From positions 21,594 to 85,593 of the forward strand of contig JAPLQX010000035.1 of assembly GCA_026399435.1 (NCBI GenBank): DNA of 64,000 nt, read 5' to 3'. Below, piece by piece: positions 29,981 through 39,981 of this stretch. Under the pieces are notes generated by a model that did not search any database, was not told the DNA's origin, and saw only the letters and a list, made by a program, of their open reading frames with translations. The position numbers and the translations under genes were made by a program. Source of the stretch: Rhodocyclales bacterium. GTDB lineage: Bacteria; Pseudomonadota; Gammaproteobacteria; Burkholderiales; Rhodocyclaceae. The stretch's first letter is position 1. Every line of letters begins with the position of its first letter.

Positions 29981-30895
29981 TCAGTTCACCTGTCCCTGTG
30001 GCGGCCCTTGCATGACGCGGACGAATACCTCTTCGAGATCGGGCTTGCCGATTTCAAGATCGTCTATGCGGCAGCCGGCCGCGCGTAGCCTTGCCAGCAG
30101 CGGCTCGACCTGATCAAAGCCATCGAAGGGAAAAGACCACCAGCCGCCATTTTCTGCGCCGTCACGGGCTAGCTCCAGCGGCATCGCGCCGGCGGTGCGC
30201 AAGCGCAAGGCGTGGACGGAGAAGCGGCGCAGCAGGTTTGCCGTAGTGTCCAGGGCGACCACCCGACCGGCCTTCAGCATGGCGATGCGAGTGCAGAGAT
30301 TCTCGGCCTCCTCCAGATAATGCGTGGTCAGGACGATGGTATGTCCCGCTTCGTTCAGGCGCCGGATGAAAGCCCACAGGGTCTGGCGCAATTCGACATC
30401 GACCCCGGCCGTCGGCTCGTCGAGCACGATCACCGGCGGACGATGCACCAGGGCCTGTGCGACGAGCACGCGGCGTTTCATGCCGCCGGAAAGCATGCGC
30501 ATGTTGGCATTGGCCTTGGACGTCAAGCCCAGGTTCTCCAGAATCTCATCGATCCAGTCGTCGTTGTCACCAATGCCGAAGTAGCCGGACTGGATCTTCA
30601 GCGATTCGCGAACCGTGAAAAAGGGATCGAAAACCAGCTCCTGGGGCACCACTCCAAGGTGGCGGCGCGCGGCGCGATAGTCGCCTTGAACATCGTGGCC
30701 CATCACACAGAGGCTGCCGGCATCGGGGCGAACCAGTCCGGCAAGCGCCGAAATCAGGGTTGTCTTGCCGGCGCCATTGGGACCCAGCAGCCCGAAGAAC
30801 TCTCCCTGCTGAACCTCGAGGTCGACACGGTCCAGCGCCTGGGTGCTGCCAAAGCATTTGGAGACCTGCTTAATGCGGATCGCAGCCGACATCAT
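29981..30895 (-). CDS. ABC transporter ATP-binding protein (YadG-like)
   Basis: 304 residues. Walker A GPNGAGKTTL, signature LSGGMKRRV, Walker B VIVLDEPTAGVD and the switch His in LTTHYLEEAE are intact. It energises the permease downstream. A C-terminal 70-residue extension (RLRTAGAMPLEL...) is usual in this family. Confidence 0.92.
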   Translation of the reverse strand: MMSAAIRIKQVSKCFGSTQALDRVDLEVQQGEFFGLLGPNGAGKTTLISALAGLVRPDAGSLCVMGHDVQGDYRAARRHLGVVPQELVFDPFFTVRESLKIQSGYFGIGDNDDWIDEILENLGLTSKANANMRMLSGGMKRRVLVAQALVHRPPVIVLDEPTAGVDVELRQTLWAFIRRLNEAGHTIVLTTHYLEEAENLCTRIAMLKAGRVVALDTTANLLRRFSVHALRLRTAGAMPLELARDGAENGGWWSFPFDGFDQVEPLLARLRAAGCRIDDLEIGKPDLEEVFVRVMQGPPQGQVN

Positions 30896-30917
30896 GCCAA
30901 CCCGAGGGCTGCTGCGG

Positions 30918-31205
30918 TCAGAGCTTGTGCTGCGGAAGAAGATCGGCGACGTCGTAGACCGCAGCGAGACTCAGCAGATTCTGTGGCGGGTTCAGAAGAC
31001 GCAAGGATTTCCCTCCGGCCTGCGCCGCCCGCATCCAGCCAAAAACCACGGCCAGGCACGAGGAATCCAGATCCGTCACTGCAGCCAGATCGAAGTTTGC
31101 CGAACTGGACGCTATGGCGGCTTCTCCTTCGGCGAGCAGCGCGGCCGCGTCCGACATGGTCATCGGGCCCGACACCTCGACGCTGTCACCGGTGATACGG
31201 ATCAT
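30918..31205 (-). CDS. mlaB: MlaB, STAS-domain subunit of the phospholipid transporter
   Basis: 95 residues of STAS fold, with the conserved DLDSSCLAVVFGWMRAA. MlaB binds the MlaF ATPase and stabilises the MlaFEDB complex. ATG overlaps the mlaC stop by 4 bp. Confidence 0.88.
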   Translation of the reverse strand: MIRITGDSVEVSGPMTMSDAAALLAEGEAAIASSSANFDLAAVTDLDSSCLAVVFGWMRAAQAGGKSLRLLNPPQNLLSLAAVYDVADLLPQHKL

Positions 31206-31822
31206 TTCTTTACCGAGGTGGCCTCGCCGGACTTGTTCTTGGCTTGCAGGGACTTGATCAAGCCTTCGATACCGTTGTTGCGCACTTCGGACGCAAAGGA
31301 TTCGCGGTAGTTGGTCACCAAGCTGATGCCGCCGACTTCGATATCGTAGACTTTCCAGCCGCTGGGAGCCTTTTCAAGCCAATAGTCCAGCTCGACGTTC
31401 TTGCCCGCACCCGCCTGCTGGATTTCGGTGCGGACCCGGACATCGGTCTCGCCAGCCTTGAGCGTGAAGGGTTTGAAAGCGACGGTCTGGTTCTTGTACT
31501 CGGTCAAGGCCTTGGAATAGGTCCGCACCAGAAGAGTATGAAATTCGTCGGTCAGGATCTTCTGCTGCGCCGGGCTGGCCTGTCGCCAATCGCGGGCCAT
31601 TGCCAGTTGCGTCATGCGCGTGAAGTTGAAGTTCGGCAGCACCTTGGCCTCGACCAGATCGATGGCCTTCTTTGTATTGCCGGACTGGATATCCTTGTCC
31701 TTGCGGACAATCTCCAGCACTTCGTTGGTAACCGTCTTGACCAGGACGTCGGGGGCGACTTCCTGGGCCATCGCCGTGGCGGCAAAAAGCAGGCCGCCGA
31801 TTAGTGCAAACAGGGATTTCAT
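31202..31822 (-). CDS. mlaC: MlaC, periplasmic phospholipid-binding protein
   Basis: 206 residues from ATG 31822 (MKSLFALIGGLLFAATAMAQEV), which gives a clean signal peptide; an upstream in-frame ATG at 31876 would spoil it. FNFTRMTQLAMARDWRQASPAQQ is typical. MlaC carries phospholipid between MlaA and MlaFEDB. Confidence 0.92.
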   Translation of the reverse strand: MKSLFALIGGLLFAATAMAQEVAPDVLVKTVTNEVLEIVRKDKDIQSGNTKKAIDLVEAKVLPNFNFTRMTQLAMARDWRQASPAQQKILTDEFHTLLVRTYSKALTEYKNQTVAFKPFTLKAGETDVRVRTEIQQAGAGKNVELDYWLEKAPSGWKVYDIEVGGISLVTNYRESFASEVRNNGIEGLIKSLQAKNKSGEATSVKK

Positions 31823-31875
31823 TCTGGATTTCCTGAGAATACTGGGGCTGGGGGAACACGCCCCGGAGTGGGACA

Positions 31876-32718
31876 CTATTTGGCTTCTGACGACGCTTGC
31901 GTGCGGGCCACCAGCAAGGCAGGCACCGGCGCAACAGGGGCTAGCTCGGCACGCGGATCGGGAACTCCCGCTTCCGCCGTCTGCGGACCATCGGCTGGCC
32001 CAGCATCCGCCTCAATCTCCCGTGGCGGGTTGCCATCGTGAATCAGGTTGCGGCGGCGCTGGAGATAGGCGTCGCGCATGTACGAATACTTGTCCAGCGC
32101 CGCTTCCTCGATGACCTTGTCAGCCGGCAGCAGATTGGCCCGATCATTCACGAAACGCAAAGCCAACGCCAAGTCGCGGGTCCGCGTCGGCCTGTGATTC
32201 GCCACCGGATCGGCCGCGACATCGAGCACCAGACCCACCGTGTCACGCGCGGTGCGCGACCCGAATACGGGAATCACCACATACGCGCCATTGCCGACGC
32301 CCCACCGGCCAAACGTCTGGCCAAAGTCTTCGTCGTGCTTTTCCAGCCCGGCATCCGATGCGAAGTCTATGACGCCGAGCAGGCCGACGGTGGTGTTGAT
32401 CATGACCCGGCCCAGGTCACTGAATGCCTCCGGAACCTTGCCCTGCAGCAGGTTATTCACGCCAATGAAGAGATCGTCGATATTGCTGAAGAAATTGGTG
32501 ACGCCGGTCTTGATGGGCGAGGGCAAAACAGCGTCGTAGCCCTTGGCAACCGGCTTCACGATGGCGGCATCGAGCCCTTCGTTGAAGGCGAACATGGCGC
32601 GATTGAAGCCCTCGATCGGATCCTTGGGATTTCCCGAGGTTGCACATCCGGCCAGCAGACCGGTGGCCGCAACGGCCACAGCGACGGTTTTGATACGGGC
32701 AGGCAACGTGGTCTTCAT
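31876..32718 (-). CDS. mlaA: MlaA (VacJ) outer-membrane lipoprotein
   Basis: 280 residues. The lipobox LLAGC places the lipidated Cys at 25. DPIEGFNRAMFAFNEGLD and DFGQTFGRWGVGNGAYVVIPVFGSRTARD are family motifs. It removes phospholipid from the outer leaflet of the outer membrane. The Pro/Ala-rich C-terminal tail is extended. Here mlaA is inside the operon, as is common in betaproteobacteria. Confidence 0.93.
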   Translation of the reverse strand: MKTTLPARIKTVAVAVAATGLLAGCATSGNPKDPIEGFNRAMFAFNEGLDAAIVKPVAKGYDAVLPSPIKTGVTNFFSNIDDLFIGVNNLLQGKVPEAFSDLGRVMINTTVGLLGVIDFASDAGLEKHDEDFGQTFGRWGVGNGAYVVIPVFGSRTARDTVGLVLDVAADPVANHRPTRTRDLALALRFVNDRANLLPADKVIEEAALDKYSYMRDAYLQRRRNLIHDGNPPREIEADAGPADGPQTAEAGVPDPRAELAPVAPVPALLVARTQASSEAK

Positions 32719-32738
32719 TCTTTTTAGGTACCTGTCGA

Positions 32739-33215
32739 CTACTTTTTGTCTTTGTCGCCATTCTCGGCGGCCTTGTTGAACATGAACTGGCTGATCAGTT
32801 TTTCCAGAACCACTGCCGATTGCGTCTTCTTGATCGTGTCACCTGGATTCAGCATCGCCGTATCGCCGCCAACCTCAAACCCAATGTACTGCTCGCCCAG
32901 CAAACCCGACGTGTTGATCGTCGCGAAAGTGTCGCGCGGAAACTTGTAACGGGCATCCACCTTGATGGTCACCACGGCCAGATAAGCCTCGGGATCAAAG
33001 CGAATCTCCGCCACGCGCCCCACCACTACGCCGGCACTCTTCACCGCGCCGCGCACCTTCAGGCCCCCGATGTTATCAAATTTGGCCTGAATTGCATAAG
33101 TATCCCCGCTGCTGGACGATGCCATGTTGCCCACCTTGAGGGCGAGAAACAACAGTGCGCCCAATCCGACGGCGACGAAAAATCCGACCCAGAGGTCAAG
33201 TGTAGTACGGCTCAT
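32739..33215 (-). CDS. mlaD: MlaD, MCE-domain subunit
   Basis: 158 residues. An N-terminal membrane helix (about 8-28) precedes one MCE domain with AKFDNIGGLKVRGAVKSAGVVVGRV and TSGLLGEQYIGF. It forms the hexameric periplasmic ring of the transporter. Confidence 0.94.
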   Translation of the reverse strand: MSRTTLDLWVGFFVAVGLGALLFLALKVGNMASSSSGDTYAIQAKFDNIGGLKVRGAVKSAGVVVGRVAEIRFDPEAYLAVVTIKVDARYKFPRDTFATINTSGLLGEQYIGFEVGGDTAMLNPGDTIKKTQSAVVLEKLISQFMFNKAAENGDKDKK

Positions 33216-33216
33216 G

Positions 33217-34011
33217 TCATGTCCCTGTAAACATGAAGGCGGTCAAAATGAAGTCGGCGGCCAGAATGGCCAGCGACGATGTTACAACGGTACGCGTGGT
33301 CGCCCCGGAAACGCCTTCGGCGGTTGGCTCGGCATCGTAGCCCTCGAACACGGCGACCCAGCTGACGATGATGCCGAACACGAAACTCTTGATCACGCCG
33401 TTGAGGATGTCCTCGCGAAAATCCACCGAGGCCTGCATCTGCGACCAGAACGAGCCCTCATCGACGCCGATCAGTTGCACGCCGACCAGGTAGCCGCCAA
33501 AGATCCCCATCGCGGAAAACAGCGCCGCCAGCAAGGGCATCGACATCACACCACCCCAGAAACGCGGCGCGACGACGCGGGCAATCGGATCGACCGCCAT
33601 CATCTCCATGGCGGAAAGCTGCTCGGTGGCCTTCATCATGCCGATTTCGGCGGTAATTGCCGAGCCGGCGCGACTGGCGAAAAGCAGCGCGGCGACCACC
33701 GGACCCAACTCGCGCACCAAGGACAAGGACACCAGAACGCCCAGCGCCTCCGTGGAACCGTAGCGAGCAAGCGTGTCATAACCCTGCAAGGCCAGCACCA
33801 TGCCGACAAACATGCCCGAAACCAGAATGATGATCAGGCTCAATACGCCGGTAAAGTAGATTTCCCGGATCGTCAGATGCAGGCGCCGCAGGGCAGTACC
33901 GGAGTGCAGCAACATCGCGAGAAAGAAGCGACTGGCGTAGCCGAGCCGCCAGATAGCCGCGGTGACCCGCTGCCCCAGTCCGCGCAGCGCACGCACCATG
34001 GCGCTATCCAC
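33217..34011 (-). CDS. mlaE: MlaE, permease subunit
   Basis: 264 residues with five to six membrane segments. The MlaE signature GLVLALQGYDTLARYGSTEALG and LFASRAGSAITAEIGMMKATEQLSAM are present. It overlaps mlaF by 8 bp. Confidence 0.94.
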   Translation of the reverse strand: MDSAMVRALRGLGQRVTAAIWRLGYASRFFLAMLLHSGTALRRLHLTIREIYFTGVLSLIIILVSGMFVGMVLALQGYDTLARYGSTEALGVLVSLSLVRELGPVVAALLFASRAGSAITAEIGMMKATEQLSAMEMMAVDPIARVVAPRFWGGVMSMPLLAALFSAMGIFGGYLVGVQLIGVDEGSFWSQMQASVDFREDILNGVIKSFVFGIIVSWVAVFEGYDAEPTAEGVSGATTRTVVTSSLAILAADFILTAFMFTGT

Positions 34012-34819
34012 GACGCACCGCGCTTTCCATCAACTGTTCATCGTAGGGGCGAGAGGGGTACTGGAAAGGCACCGGGCCGTCGGCCTCGCCCCAGATAAAC
34101 TGGTGCACATAGGGAACCGTGGAGTTCTTCATGTCTTCGGCGGTGCCTTCGGCAACAATCTTTCCCTCGGAAACAAAATAAACGTAATCGACAATCTTCA
34201 GCGACTCCTGCACATCGTGGGTGACCACGATGGAACTGGCGCCCAGCGCATCGTTCAGCTTGCGAATCAGTTCGCCGATGATGGCCAGCGAAATCGGATC
34301 GAGACCGGCGAAGGGCTCGTCGTACATCATCAGCATCGGATCGAGCGCTATCGCGCGCGCCAGGGCGACACGTCGCGCCATGCCACCGGACAACTCCGCC
34401 GGCATCAGACGGTGAGCGCCGCGCAGTCCCACCGCATGCAGCTTCAGCATTACCAGATCATGGATCAGGGCTTCCGGCAGGTTGGTGTGCTCGCGCATCT
34501 GAAAGGCAATATTGTCGTACACGGACATGTCGGTAAACAAGGCGCCGAACTGAAACAGCATGCCCATGCGCCGACGCAGGTTGTACAGACCGTCCGAATC
34601 GAGCTCGTGCACAACCTGACCGCCGACCCTGACCGCGCCAGAGGTCGGCTTCAGCTGGCCGCCGATCAGGCGCAATGTAGTGGTCTTGCCGCAACCAGAA
34701 ATTCCCATGACCGCAACAACCTTGCCCCGCGGAATCGTCATGTTGATTCCGGTAAGGACCGGCCGGCTGTCGTAAGTGAAGTTCAGATCACGGATTTCGA
34801 CAAGCGATTCCTGGGACAT
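34004..34819 (-). CDS. mlaF: MlaF, ATPase subunit
   Basis: 271 residues from ATG 34819 (MSQESLVEIRDLNFTYDSRPVL); a TTG 13 codons upstream is less likely. Walker A GISGCGKTT, signature LSGGMARRVALARA and Walker B MMYDEPFAGLD are present. It heads the mlaFEDACB operon for retrograde phospholipid transport. Confidence 0.94.
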   Translation of the reverse strand: MSQESLVEIRDLNFTYDSRPVLTGINMTIPRGKVVAVMGISGCGKTTTLRLIGGQLKPTSGAVRVGGQVVHELDSDGLYNLRRRMGMLFQFGALFTDMSVYDNIAFQMREHTNLPEALIHDLVMLKLHAVGLRGAHRLMPAELSGGMARRVALARAIALDPMLMMYDEPFAGLDPISLAIIGELIRKLNDALGASSIVVTHDVQESLKIVDYVYFVSEGKIVAEGTAEDMKNSTVPYVHQFIWGEADGPVPFQYPSRPYDEQLMESAVRRG

Positions 34820-34933
34820 ATTCACACCGGGAACCCCGGTCAAATTCACAGCGCGCAATTCTAGCAGAATCGATCCTTCCGGCGATTGGGGTCAACCCGC
34901 GAAGAGCGGGGTAAACGCCATCCACAACCGGAA

Positions 34934-34960
34934 TTGACCACCCCTGGTTTCCGCTAAGAT
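34934..34960 (+). promoter_or_regulatory. candidate promoter of the pilus regulator gene
   Basis: TTGACC (34934-34939) and TAAGAT (34955-34960) are spaced by 15 bp, slightly short of the optimum, 31 bp before the TTG start. It is the only sigma70-like pair seen in the 131-bp gap divergent from mlaF. Confidence 0.35.
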
Positions 34961-34990
34961 GCCCCACATTAACTTACCCTCGCGCCGTCC

Positions 34991-36430
34991 TTGACTGCTC
35001 CCATTGGCAAAATCGAGTTGCTGATTGTCGACGATGATCCCCTGATCGCCGATGCGCTGGGCTATTTTCTCGGCCGAGATTATGCGGTTACGACTGCCTC
35101 GACGCGGGCCGAGGCGGTTGGCTTGTTGCGCGACAAGAAAAGTGCCCCCGCTCTCGCCCTGATCGATCTCGGCCTGCCGCCAACGCCGCATCGCCCGGAT
35201 GAAGGCTTCGCCCTGATTGCGGACATCCTGGCTCATGCGCCGGGAACCCGCATCGTGGTCCTTTCCGGCCAGAGCGACGAACTCAATGCGCGCCATGCGC
35301 GGGCCCTCGGGGCGACGGAGTTCGTCGCCAAGCCGGCTGATCCGGAATACCTGCGCAGCCTCATTCGTCGAGTGTTGTCTTTTAGAGACACAGCGACAGA
35401 GATCGATGATGGCCTGATCGGCCAGAGCGCTCCCCTGCAAAAGCTCCGCGCGCAGCTCAGACAGTTCGCGGACTCGCCCTTCCCCGTGCTGATCGAAGGC
35501 GAGTCGGGCAGCGGCAAGGAACTTGCCGCTGTCGCCTTGCACCGGCTGTCCGAGCGCGCCGCGAAACCCTACCTGGCACTCAACTGCGCCGCGATCTCGC
35601 CCAACCTGGTGGAAGCCACGCTGTTCGGTCACAGCAAGGGGGCATTCACCGGCGCCAGCGGCCCACGCGCCGGCTATTTCGAGGACGCTTCGAACGGTAC
35701 GCTGTTTCTCGACGAGATCGGCGAGCTTCCCCTCGATCTGCAACCGAAACTCCTGCGCGTGCTGGAAAACGGCGAGTTCCAGCGCATCGGCGAGACTCTG
35801 GCGCGGCGGTCGTCAGCGCGCATCGTGGCCGCGACCAACCGCGACCTGAAGAAGGAGGTTCGCGAAGGACGTTTCCGCGCCGACCTCTACCACCGGCTAT
35901 CGGTATTCACCGTCGCCATACCGCCGCTGCGCGACCTCGGCGACGACCGCATCCGTCTGCTGGAACATTTCCGCGCTGTCTACACGGCGCAGGCTGACCT
36001 GCCACCCTTCCGGCTCACCGCGGAAGCGACCGAGCGTCTGCTCGCCTACCGATTCCCCGGCAATGTCCGCGAATTGCGCAATATCGCGATCCGCCTGACG
36101 ACCAAGTTCGCCGGCAAGGAGGTCGGCGTTCATGATCTCGAAGCCGAACTGGACCTCGGCGATGAATCGCTTGCGGTCGGCGTCCTGCCGGCGCCGACTC
36201 CGGCCGGCAGGGCCGAGCTGGTTGCAATTGCCCTGAACGACATCCAGAGCCGCCATGACTTTGACCTCGACGCCACGCTGCGCCGCTGGGAAGAGGCCTA
36301 CGTCGAAGCCGCGCAGCAACTCGCCCATGGCAACATGAGCCAGGCCGCCCGACTGCTCGGTGTCAACCGCACCACACTCTACAATCGCATCGACACGCTG
36401 GCGCGCGAGAAGCGCGCCACCCCGCAATGA
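34991..36430 (+). CDS. sigma54-dependent response regulator (PrsR/NtrC-like)
   Basis: 479 residues from TTG 34991, forced because a stop lies at 34970 and no other start is between. Receiver domain (1-125): acid pocket DDD 14-16, phospho-Asp59 (LIDLGLP). AAA domain: GESGSGKE (about 170) and the sigma54-binding GAFTGA (about 217). Fis-type helix-turn-helix at the end ([18 protein letters not shown]). No sensor kinase gene is adjacent. It stands 18 bp upstream of the pilus operon and is its likely activator. Confidence 0.85.
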   Translation: MTAPIGKIELLIVDDDPLIADALGYFLGRDYAVTTASTRAEAVGLLRDKKSAPALALIDLGLPPTPHRPDEGFALIADILAHAPGTRIVVLSGQSDELNARHARALGATEFVAKPADPEYLRSLIRRVLSFRDTATEIDDGLIGQSAPLQKLRAQLRQFADSPFPVLIEGESGSGKELAAVALHRLSERAAKPYLALNCAAISPNLVEATLFGHSKGAFTGASGPRAGYFEDASNGTLFLDEIGELPLDLQPKLLRVLENGEFQRIGETLARRSSARIVAATNRDLKKEVREGRFRADLYHRLSVFTVAIPPLRDLGDDRIRLLEHFRAVYTAQADLPPFRLTAEATERLLAYRFPGNVRELRNIAIRLTTKFAGKEVGVHDLEAELDLGDESLAVGVLPAPTPAGRAELVAIALNDIQSRHDFDLDATLRRWEEAYVEAAQQLAHGNMSQAARLLGVNRTTLYNRIDTLAREKRATPQ

Positions 36431-36448
36431 GCGACCGGATTGCCTGAC

Positions 36449-38002
36449 ATGTATCTGGAACACTTCGGACTCAACGAACCGCCCTTCCGCATCACGCCCC
36501 ATACCGACTTCTTCTTCGACGGGGCCAATCGCGGTGCAACGCTCGATGCGCTGATCTACGCCATCACCCACGACGAAGGCATCGTCAAGGTCAGCGGCGA
36601 AGTGGGCAGCGGCAAGACCATGCTCTGTCGCGTGCTGATGGAACGCCTGCCGGAAAATGTCACCATCATCTACCTGGCGAACCCCTCGCTGTCGCGCGAA
36701 GATATCCTATACGCCATCGCCGACGAACTGCGTCTCGATGTTCCCGAAAACGCCCGCTCCTCATTGGTATTGCGTACCTTGCAGGATCACCTGATCAAGT
36801 CCTTCGGTGAAGGCCGGCAGGTGGTCGTGCTGATCGACGAAGCCCACGCCATGCCGGTGGAAACGCTCGAGGAAATCCGCCTGCTGTCGAATCTCGAAGC
36901 CAACCGCAACAAGCTGCTGCAACTGGTGCTCTTCGGCCAACCCGAGCTGAACGATGTCCTCGCCCGCCCCGACATGCGGCAGTTGAAGGAGCGCATCACC
37001 CACAACTTCGGCCTGGAACCGCTGGTGCGCGACGACATTACTCATTATCTCGATTTCCGCATGCGCGCCGCGGGCTATCGCGGCCCCAGCGTATTCTCCG
37101 TGCCGGCCCTGAAAATGATCGCGCGGAGTTCACTCGGGCTGACCCGTCGCATCAACATCCTCGCCGACAAGAGCCTGCTCGCGGCCTTTTCCTCGGGCAG
37201 CCACCAGATAGGTCCGAAAGAGATACGGGCAGCCATTCGCGACTGTGAATTCAGCGAAGCAACCTATGGCGGCAAGGCCGCACGAAAGCCGCAAGCCGTC
37301 TGGATCGCGTCGGCGCTCACCCTCGCGGCCCTGGCAGCCTTCGTCTGGATGTCGACTGCGCTGCGCACCGATGGCGGCGTCCCGGCAACGGCGATTGCCG
37401 CACCCCCGGCACCTGCGAGCGCCACCAGCGCCGCATCTGCGGTGCCCGCCGCGGTCGGTGCCGAGCAGACCGTGCCGCCTGCCACGGCCAGCGCCTCACC
37501 GCCGTCTGCGGACCCGCCGCCTGCGCCGGGCAGTGCTCCACCCCAATCTCCGGCAGTGCCGCCTGCCGCGCTGGTCGCTGCATCGCCCTCGACGCCGACC
37601 ACGACTTCTCCGTCCTTGCCGGCTGCAAAGCCGAACCCCGCCGCGACGGCACTGCCGCCGAACGCGACCAAACCAAGTATCGGACCGTTGACCCTCGAAC
37701 GCCTCCAGGCCGGACATGCCTGGCTGGAAAAACTGCCGAACGATCGCTGGTTCATTCAAGTATTCGCCACGGACGCCGGACGGCATGGTGAAATCGAGAC
37801 CTTGCTGCGCAGGTTGTCTTCGGGCAAGACAGACATGAGCAATGTCCGCGTCTATTATTCAGAACTCAGCGGTACGCCGCGCTACGGCGTCACTTATGGA
37901 GATTTTGGAACAAGGGAAGCCGCCTCTGCCGCGATACGGGGTTTGCCGCCGGCCTTGCGGGCGAACAAGCCCTATCCTCGTCAGGTTGTGCGTCTTCGCT
38001 AG
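36449..38002 (+). CDS. MshM/ExeA-like AAA ATPase with C-terminal SPOR-like domain
   Basis: 517 residues from ATG 36449 (MYLEHFGLNEPPFRITPHTDFFF). The ExeA-type AAA domain has Walker A GSGKT (52-56) and Walker B VVVLIDEAHAM. A membrane helix (about 284-304) is followed by a long Pro/Ala/Ser linker and a SPOR-like end (WFIQVFATDAGRHGEIETLL...RYGVTYGDFGTREAA). Such ATPases help to place the secretin, and SPOR domains bind denuded peptidoglycan. It opens the pilus operon. Confidence 0.8.
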   Translation: MYLEHFGLNEPPFRITPHTDFFFDGANRGATLDALIYAITHDEGIVKVSGEVGSGKTMLCRVLMERLPENVTIIYLANPSLSREDILYAIADELRLDVPENARSSLVLRTLQDHLIKSFGEGRQVVVLIDEAHAMPVETLEEIRLLSNLEANRNKLLQLVLFGQPELNDVLARPDMRQLKERITHNFGLEPLVRDDITHYLDFRMRAAGYRGPSVFSVPALKMIARSSLGLTRRINILADKSLLAAFSSGSHQIGPKEIRAAIRDCEFSEATYGGKAARKPQAVWIASALTLAALAAFVWMSTALRTDGGVPATAIAAPPAPASATSAASAVPAAVGAEQTVPPATASASPPSADPPPAPGSAPPQSPAVPPAALVAASPSTPTTTSPSLPAAKPNPAATALPPNATKPSIGPLTLERLQAGHAWLEKLPNDRWFIQVFATDAGRHGEIETLLRRLSSGKTDMSNVRVYYSELSGTPRYGVTYGDFGTREAASAAIRGLPPALRANKPYPRQVVRLR

Positions 38003-38049
38003 CACCATGGCACAAGGCGAAATTTGAAGTACCTGAATCAATAAAATCA

Positions 38050-38082
38050 TTGACTTGCATCGTAAACATAATGTGTTATGCT
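38050..38082 (+). promoter_or_regulatory. candidate promoter upstream of the secretin gene
   Basis: The 116-bp gap before the secretin gene is strongly AT-rich. TTGCAT (38055-38060) with 16 bp to TATGCT (38077-38082), or TTGACT (38050-38055) with 18 bp to TGTTAT (38074-38079), are workable sigma70 pairs. GGGGGA at 38107-38112 is the ribosome site for the TTG start at 38119. Confidence 0.4.
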
Positions 38083-38118
38083 AATTCTTATAGCTAAAGT
38101 TCTAATCGGGGGATTGGT

Positions 38119-39981
38119 TTGCGCCCACTTGTGATTCCACCGTTCCCGGTTGCACTGGCTGTCAGCCTTGTTCTGTCGGCCTGCAGCAGCATCCAGCTCC
38201 AGCCTCCGTCTGCCGCACACATACGTGCCGAAGCCCAGGTCGCGACGAGCCCCGACATTCCGCCGCCGGTGGCCGCAACCATAATGCTTGCACGTCCCAA
38301 GGCAGCCGCGAAGACCGAGTCGTATTCGGTTTCGGTGCGCAACATCCCGGTGCAGGATCTGCTTTTCGCCCTTTCTCGAGACGCAAAGCTCAACGTCGAT
38401 GTCCATCCCGGAATCAACGGTGTCGTCACCATCAACGCCATCGACCAAACGCTCCAGCAAATCCTGACGCGCATCTCCAAGCAGGTCGACATGCGCTGGG
38501 AGCTGGAAGGCCCCAATCTTGTCGTGATGCCCGACTCGCCATTCCTGCGCAACTACAAGGTTGATTACGTCAACATGTCGCGCGACGTGAGCGGCACGGT
38601 TTCGATCAACACGCAGATTGCTTCGACCAGCACCAGCGCCGGGGGTGGCGCCTCGGGGGGTGGCGGCGGCAATAACTCCAGTACCTCGGTCAAGAGTACA
38701 ACCCAGAATAATTTCTGGCAGTCGCTGGAAAAGAATCTGAAGGACATTCTGCGCGAGAGCGACAAGATCCTGCCGGAAGGATCGAGTGAAACCGTCATCG
38801 AACGCTCCGATCAGCAAGCCACCACCGGCACCGGTGCTCAGAGCGCACAGTCCTCGTCAAGCCGGTCAGGCAATGCGGCGACCAGTCTCGCCGGCAGCCC
38901 AAATCCCGCCAGCCTGCAACAGCAGGGCACCACCGTGGTCAAACGCACCACGTTCCGCGAAGCCGCGTCGATTATCGTGAACGCGGAAGCCGGTGTCGTG
39001 GTCGTTCGCGCCACATCCAGGCAGCATGAAAAAGTTCAGGAGTATCTCGACCTCGTACTCACGAGCGCCCGACGGCAAGTCATCATCGAAGCCACCATCG
39101 CCGAAGTCAGACTGAGCGACAATTACCAGCAAGGCATCAACTGGCAAAGCTTGCGCTCCCTGCGTCCCGGCACGCCTCAAGCCGGGTTTTCGGCGGCCCA
39201 GAATCAGACCGGCGTGCCCGTTCCAGACCCATTCGCAGCGGCAGCGGGTTCATTCACGACGCCGCCCGGAACCTTCGCTTTCCTGCTCAACTACATCGCA
39301 CCGGGGCTGGGGCTTTCCTCGACGCTAAGCCTGCTGGAGACCTTCGGCAAGGTCAAAGTCCTGTCCAGCCCGAAAATCAGCGTACTCAACAACCAGACGG
39401 CAATGCTCAAGGTCGTGGATAACGTGGTCTATTTTGAGATTAAGAATGACTCGACGACCACCACTACCGGAACGACAAACAACTTCACGTCCACCGCCAA
39501 ATCCGTTTCTGTTGGACTGGTCATGAGTGTCACGCCGCAGATCAGCGAGCAGGGCAGCATTCTGCTCAACGTACGCCCGACAATTTCCAGCCTCAAGGGC
39601 GCAGGCAAAACAGACCCAACTCCGGGTCTCGCTGTCGCCAATATCGTTCCGGAAATTCAGACACGCGAAATGGAGTCCATGCTGCGCCTGTCGGATGGCG
39701 AAGTGGCCGTGATGGGCGGCCTCATGGAAGACAAATTTGACTTCAACACCAATGAGGTGCCCGGCCTCGGCGGCATTCCTGTCGTCGGCAATTTCTTCCG
39801 CAACCGCAACGACACCAGCACCAAGACCGAACTGGTCATCTTCCTCAAGCCGACCATCATCCGCGATCCGAGCATCAACGGTGACTATCGCAGCTACCGC
39901 GACCAGCTACCCGACCGGGAGTTCTTCTCCGGCAAGCCTGGCTCGCAGCGCTGGGAACGTCAGGGAGCAGGCCCTCAATGA
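38119..39981 (+). CDS. mshL: MshL/PilQ-type secretin, lipoprotein
   Basis: 620 residues from TTG 38119. A lipobox LVLSACSS ends the signal peptide. N-terminal secretin/TonB short domain (about 60-140), a Gly/Ser/Asn-rich low-complexity stretch (about 170-195), then the secretin core with VKVLSSPKISVLNNQTAMLKVVDN and the closing VPGLGGIPVVGNFFRNRNDTSTKTELVIFLKP. It forms the outer-membrane gate of the pilus. It overlaps mshN by 4 bp. Confidence 0.88.
   Translation: MRPLVIPPFPVALAVSLVLSACSSIQLQPPSAAHIRAEAQVATSPDIPPPVAATIMLARPKAAAKTESYSVSVRNIPVQDLLFALSRDAKLNVDVHPGINGVVTINAIDQTLQQILTRISKQVDMRWELEGPNLVVMPDSPFLRNYKVDYVNMSRDVSGTVSINTQIASTSTSAGGGASGGGGGNNSSTSVKSTTQNNFWQSLEKNLKDILRESDKILPEGSSETVIERSDQQATTGTGAQSAQSSSSRSGNAATSLAGSPNPASLQQQGTTVVKRTTFREAASIIVNAEAGVVVVRATSRQHEKVQEYLDLVLTSARRQVIIEATIAEVRLSDNYQQGINWQSLRSLRPGTPQAGFSAAQNQTGVPVPDPFAAAAGSFTTPPGTFAFLLNYIAPGLGLSSTLSLLETFGKVKVLSSPKISVLNNQTAMLKVVDNVVYFEIKNDSTTTTTGTTNNFTSTAKSVSVGLVMSVTPQISEQGSILLNVRPTISSLKGAGKTDPTPGLAVANIVPEIQTREMESMLRLSDGEVAVMGGLMEDKFDFNTNEVPGLGGIPVVGNFFRNRNDTSTKTELVIFLKPTIIRDPSINGDYRSYRDQLPDREFFSGKPGSQRWERQGAGPQ

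Noticed and set aside
38005..38030. TGGCAC box as a sigma54 promoter for the secretin gene
   Set aside because: The -24-like TGGCAC is there, but the -12 GC element is missing at the required distance.
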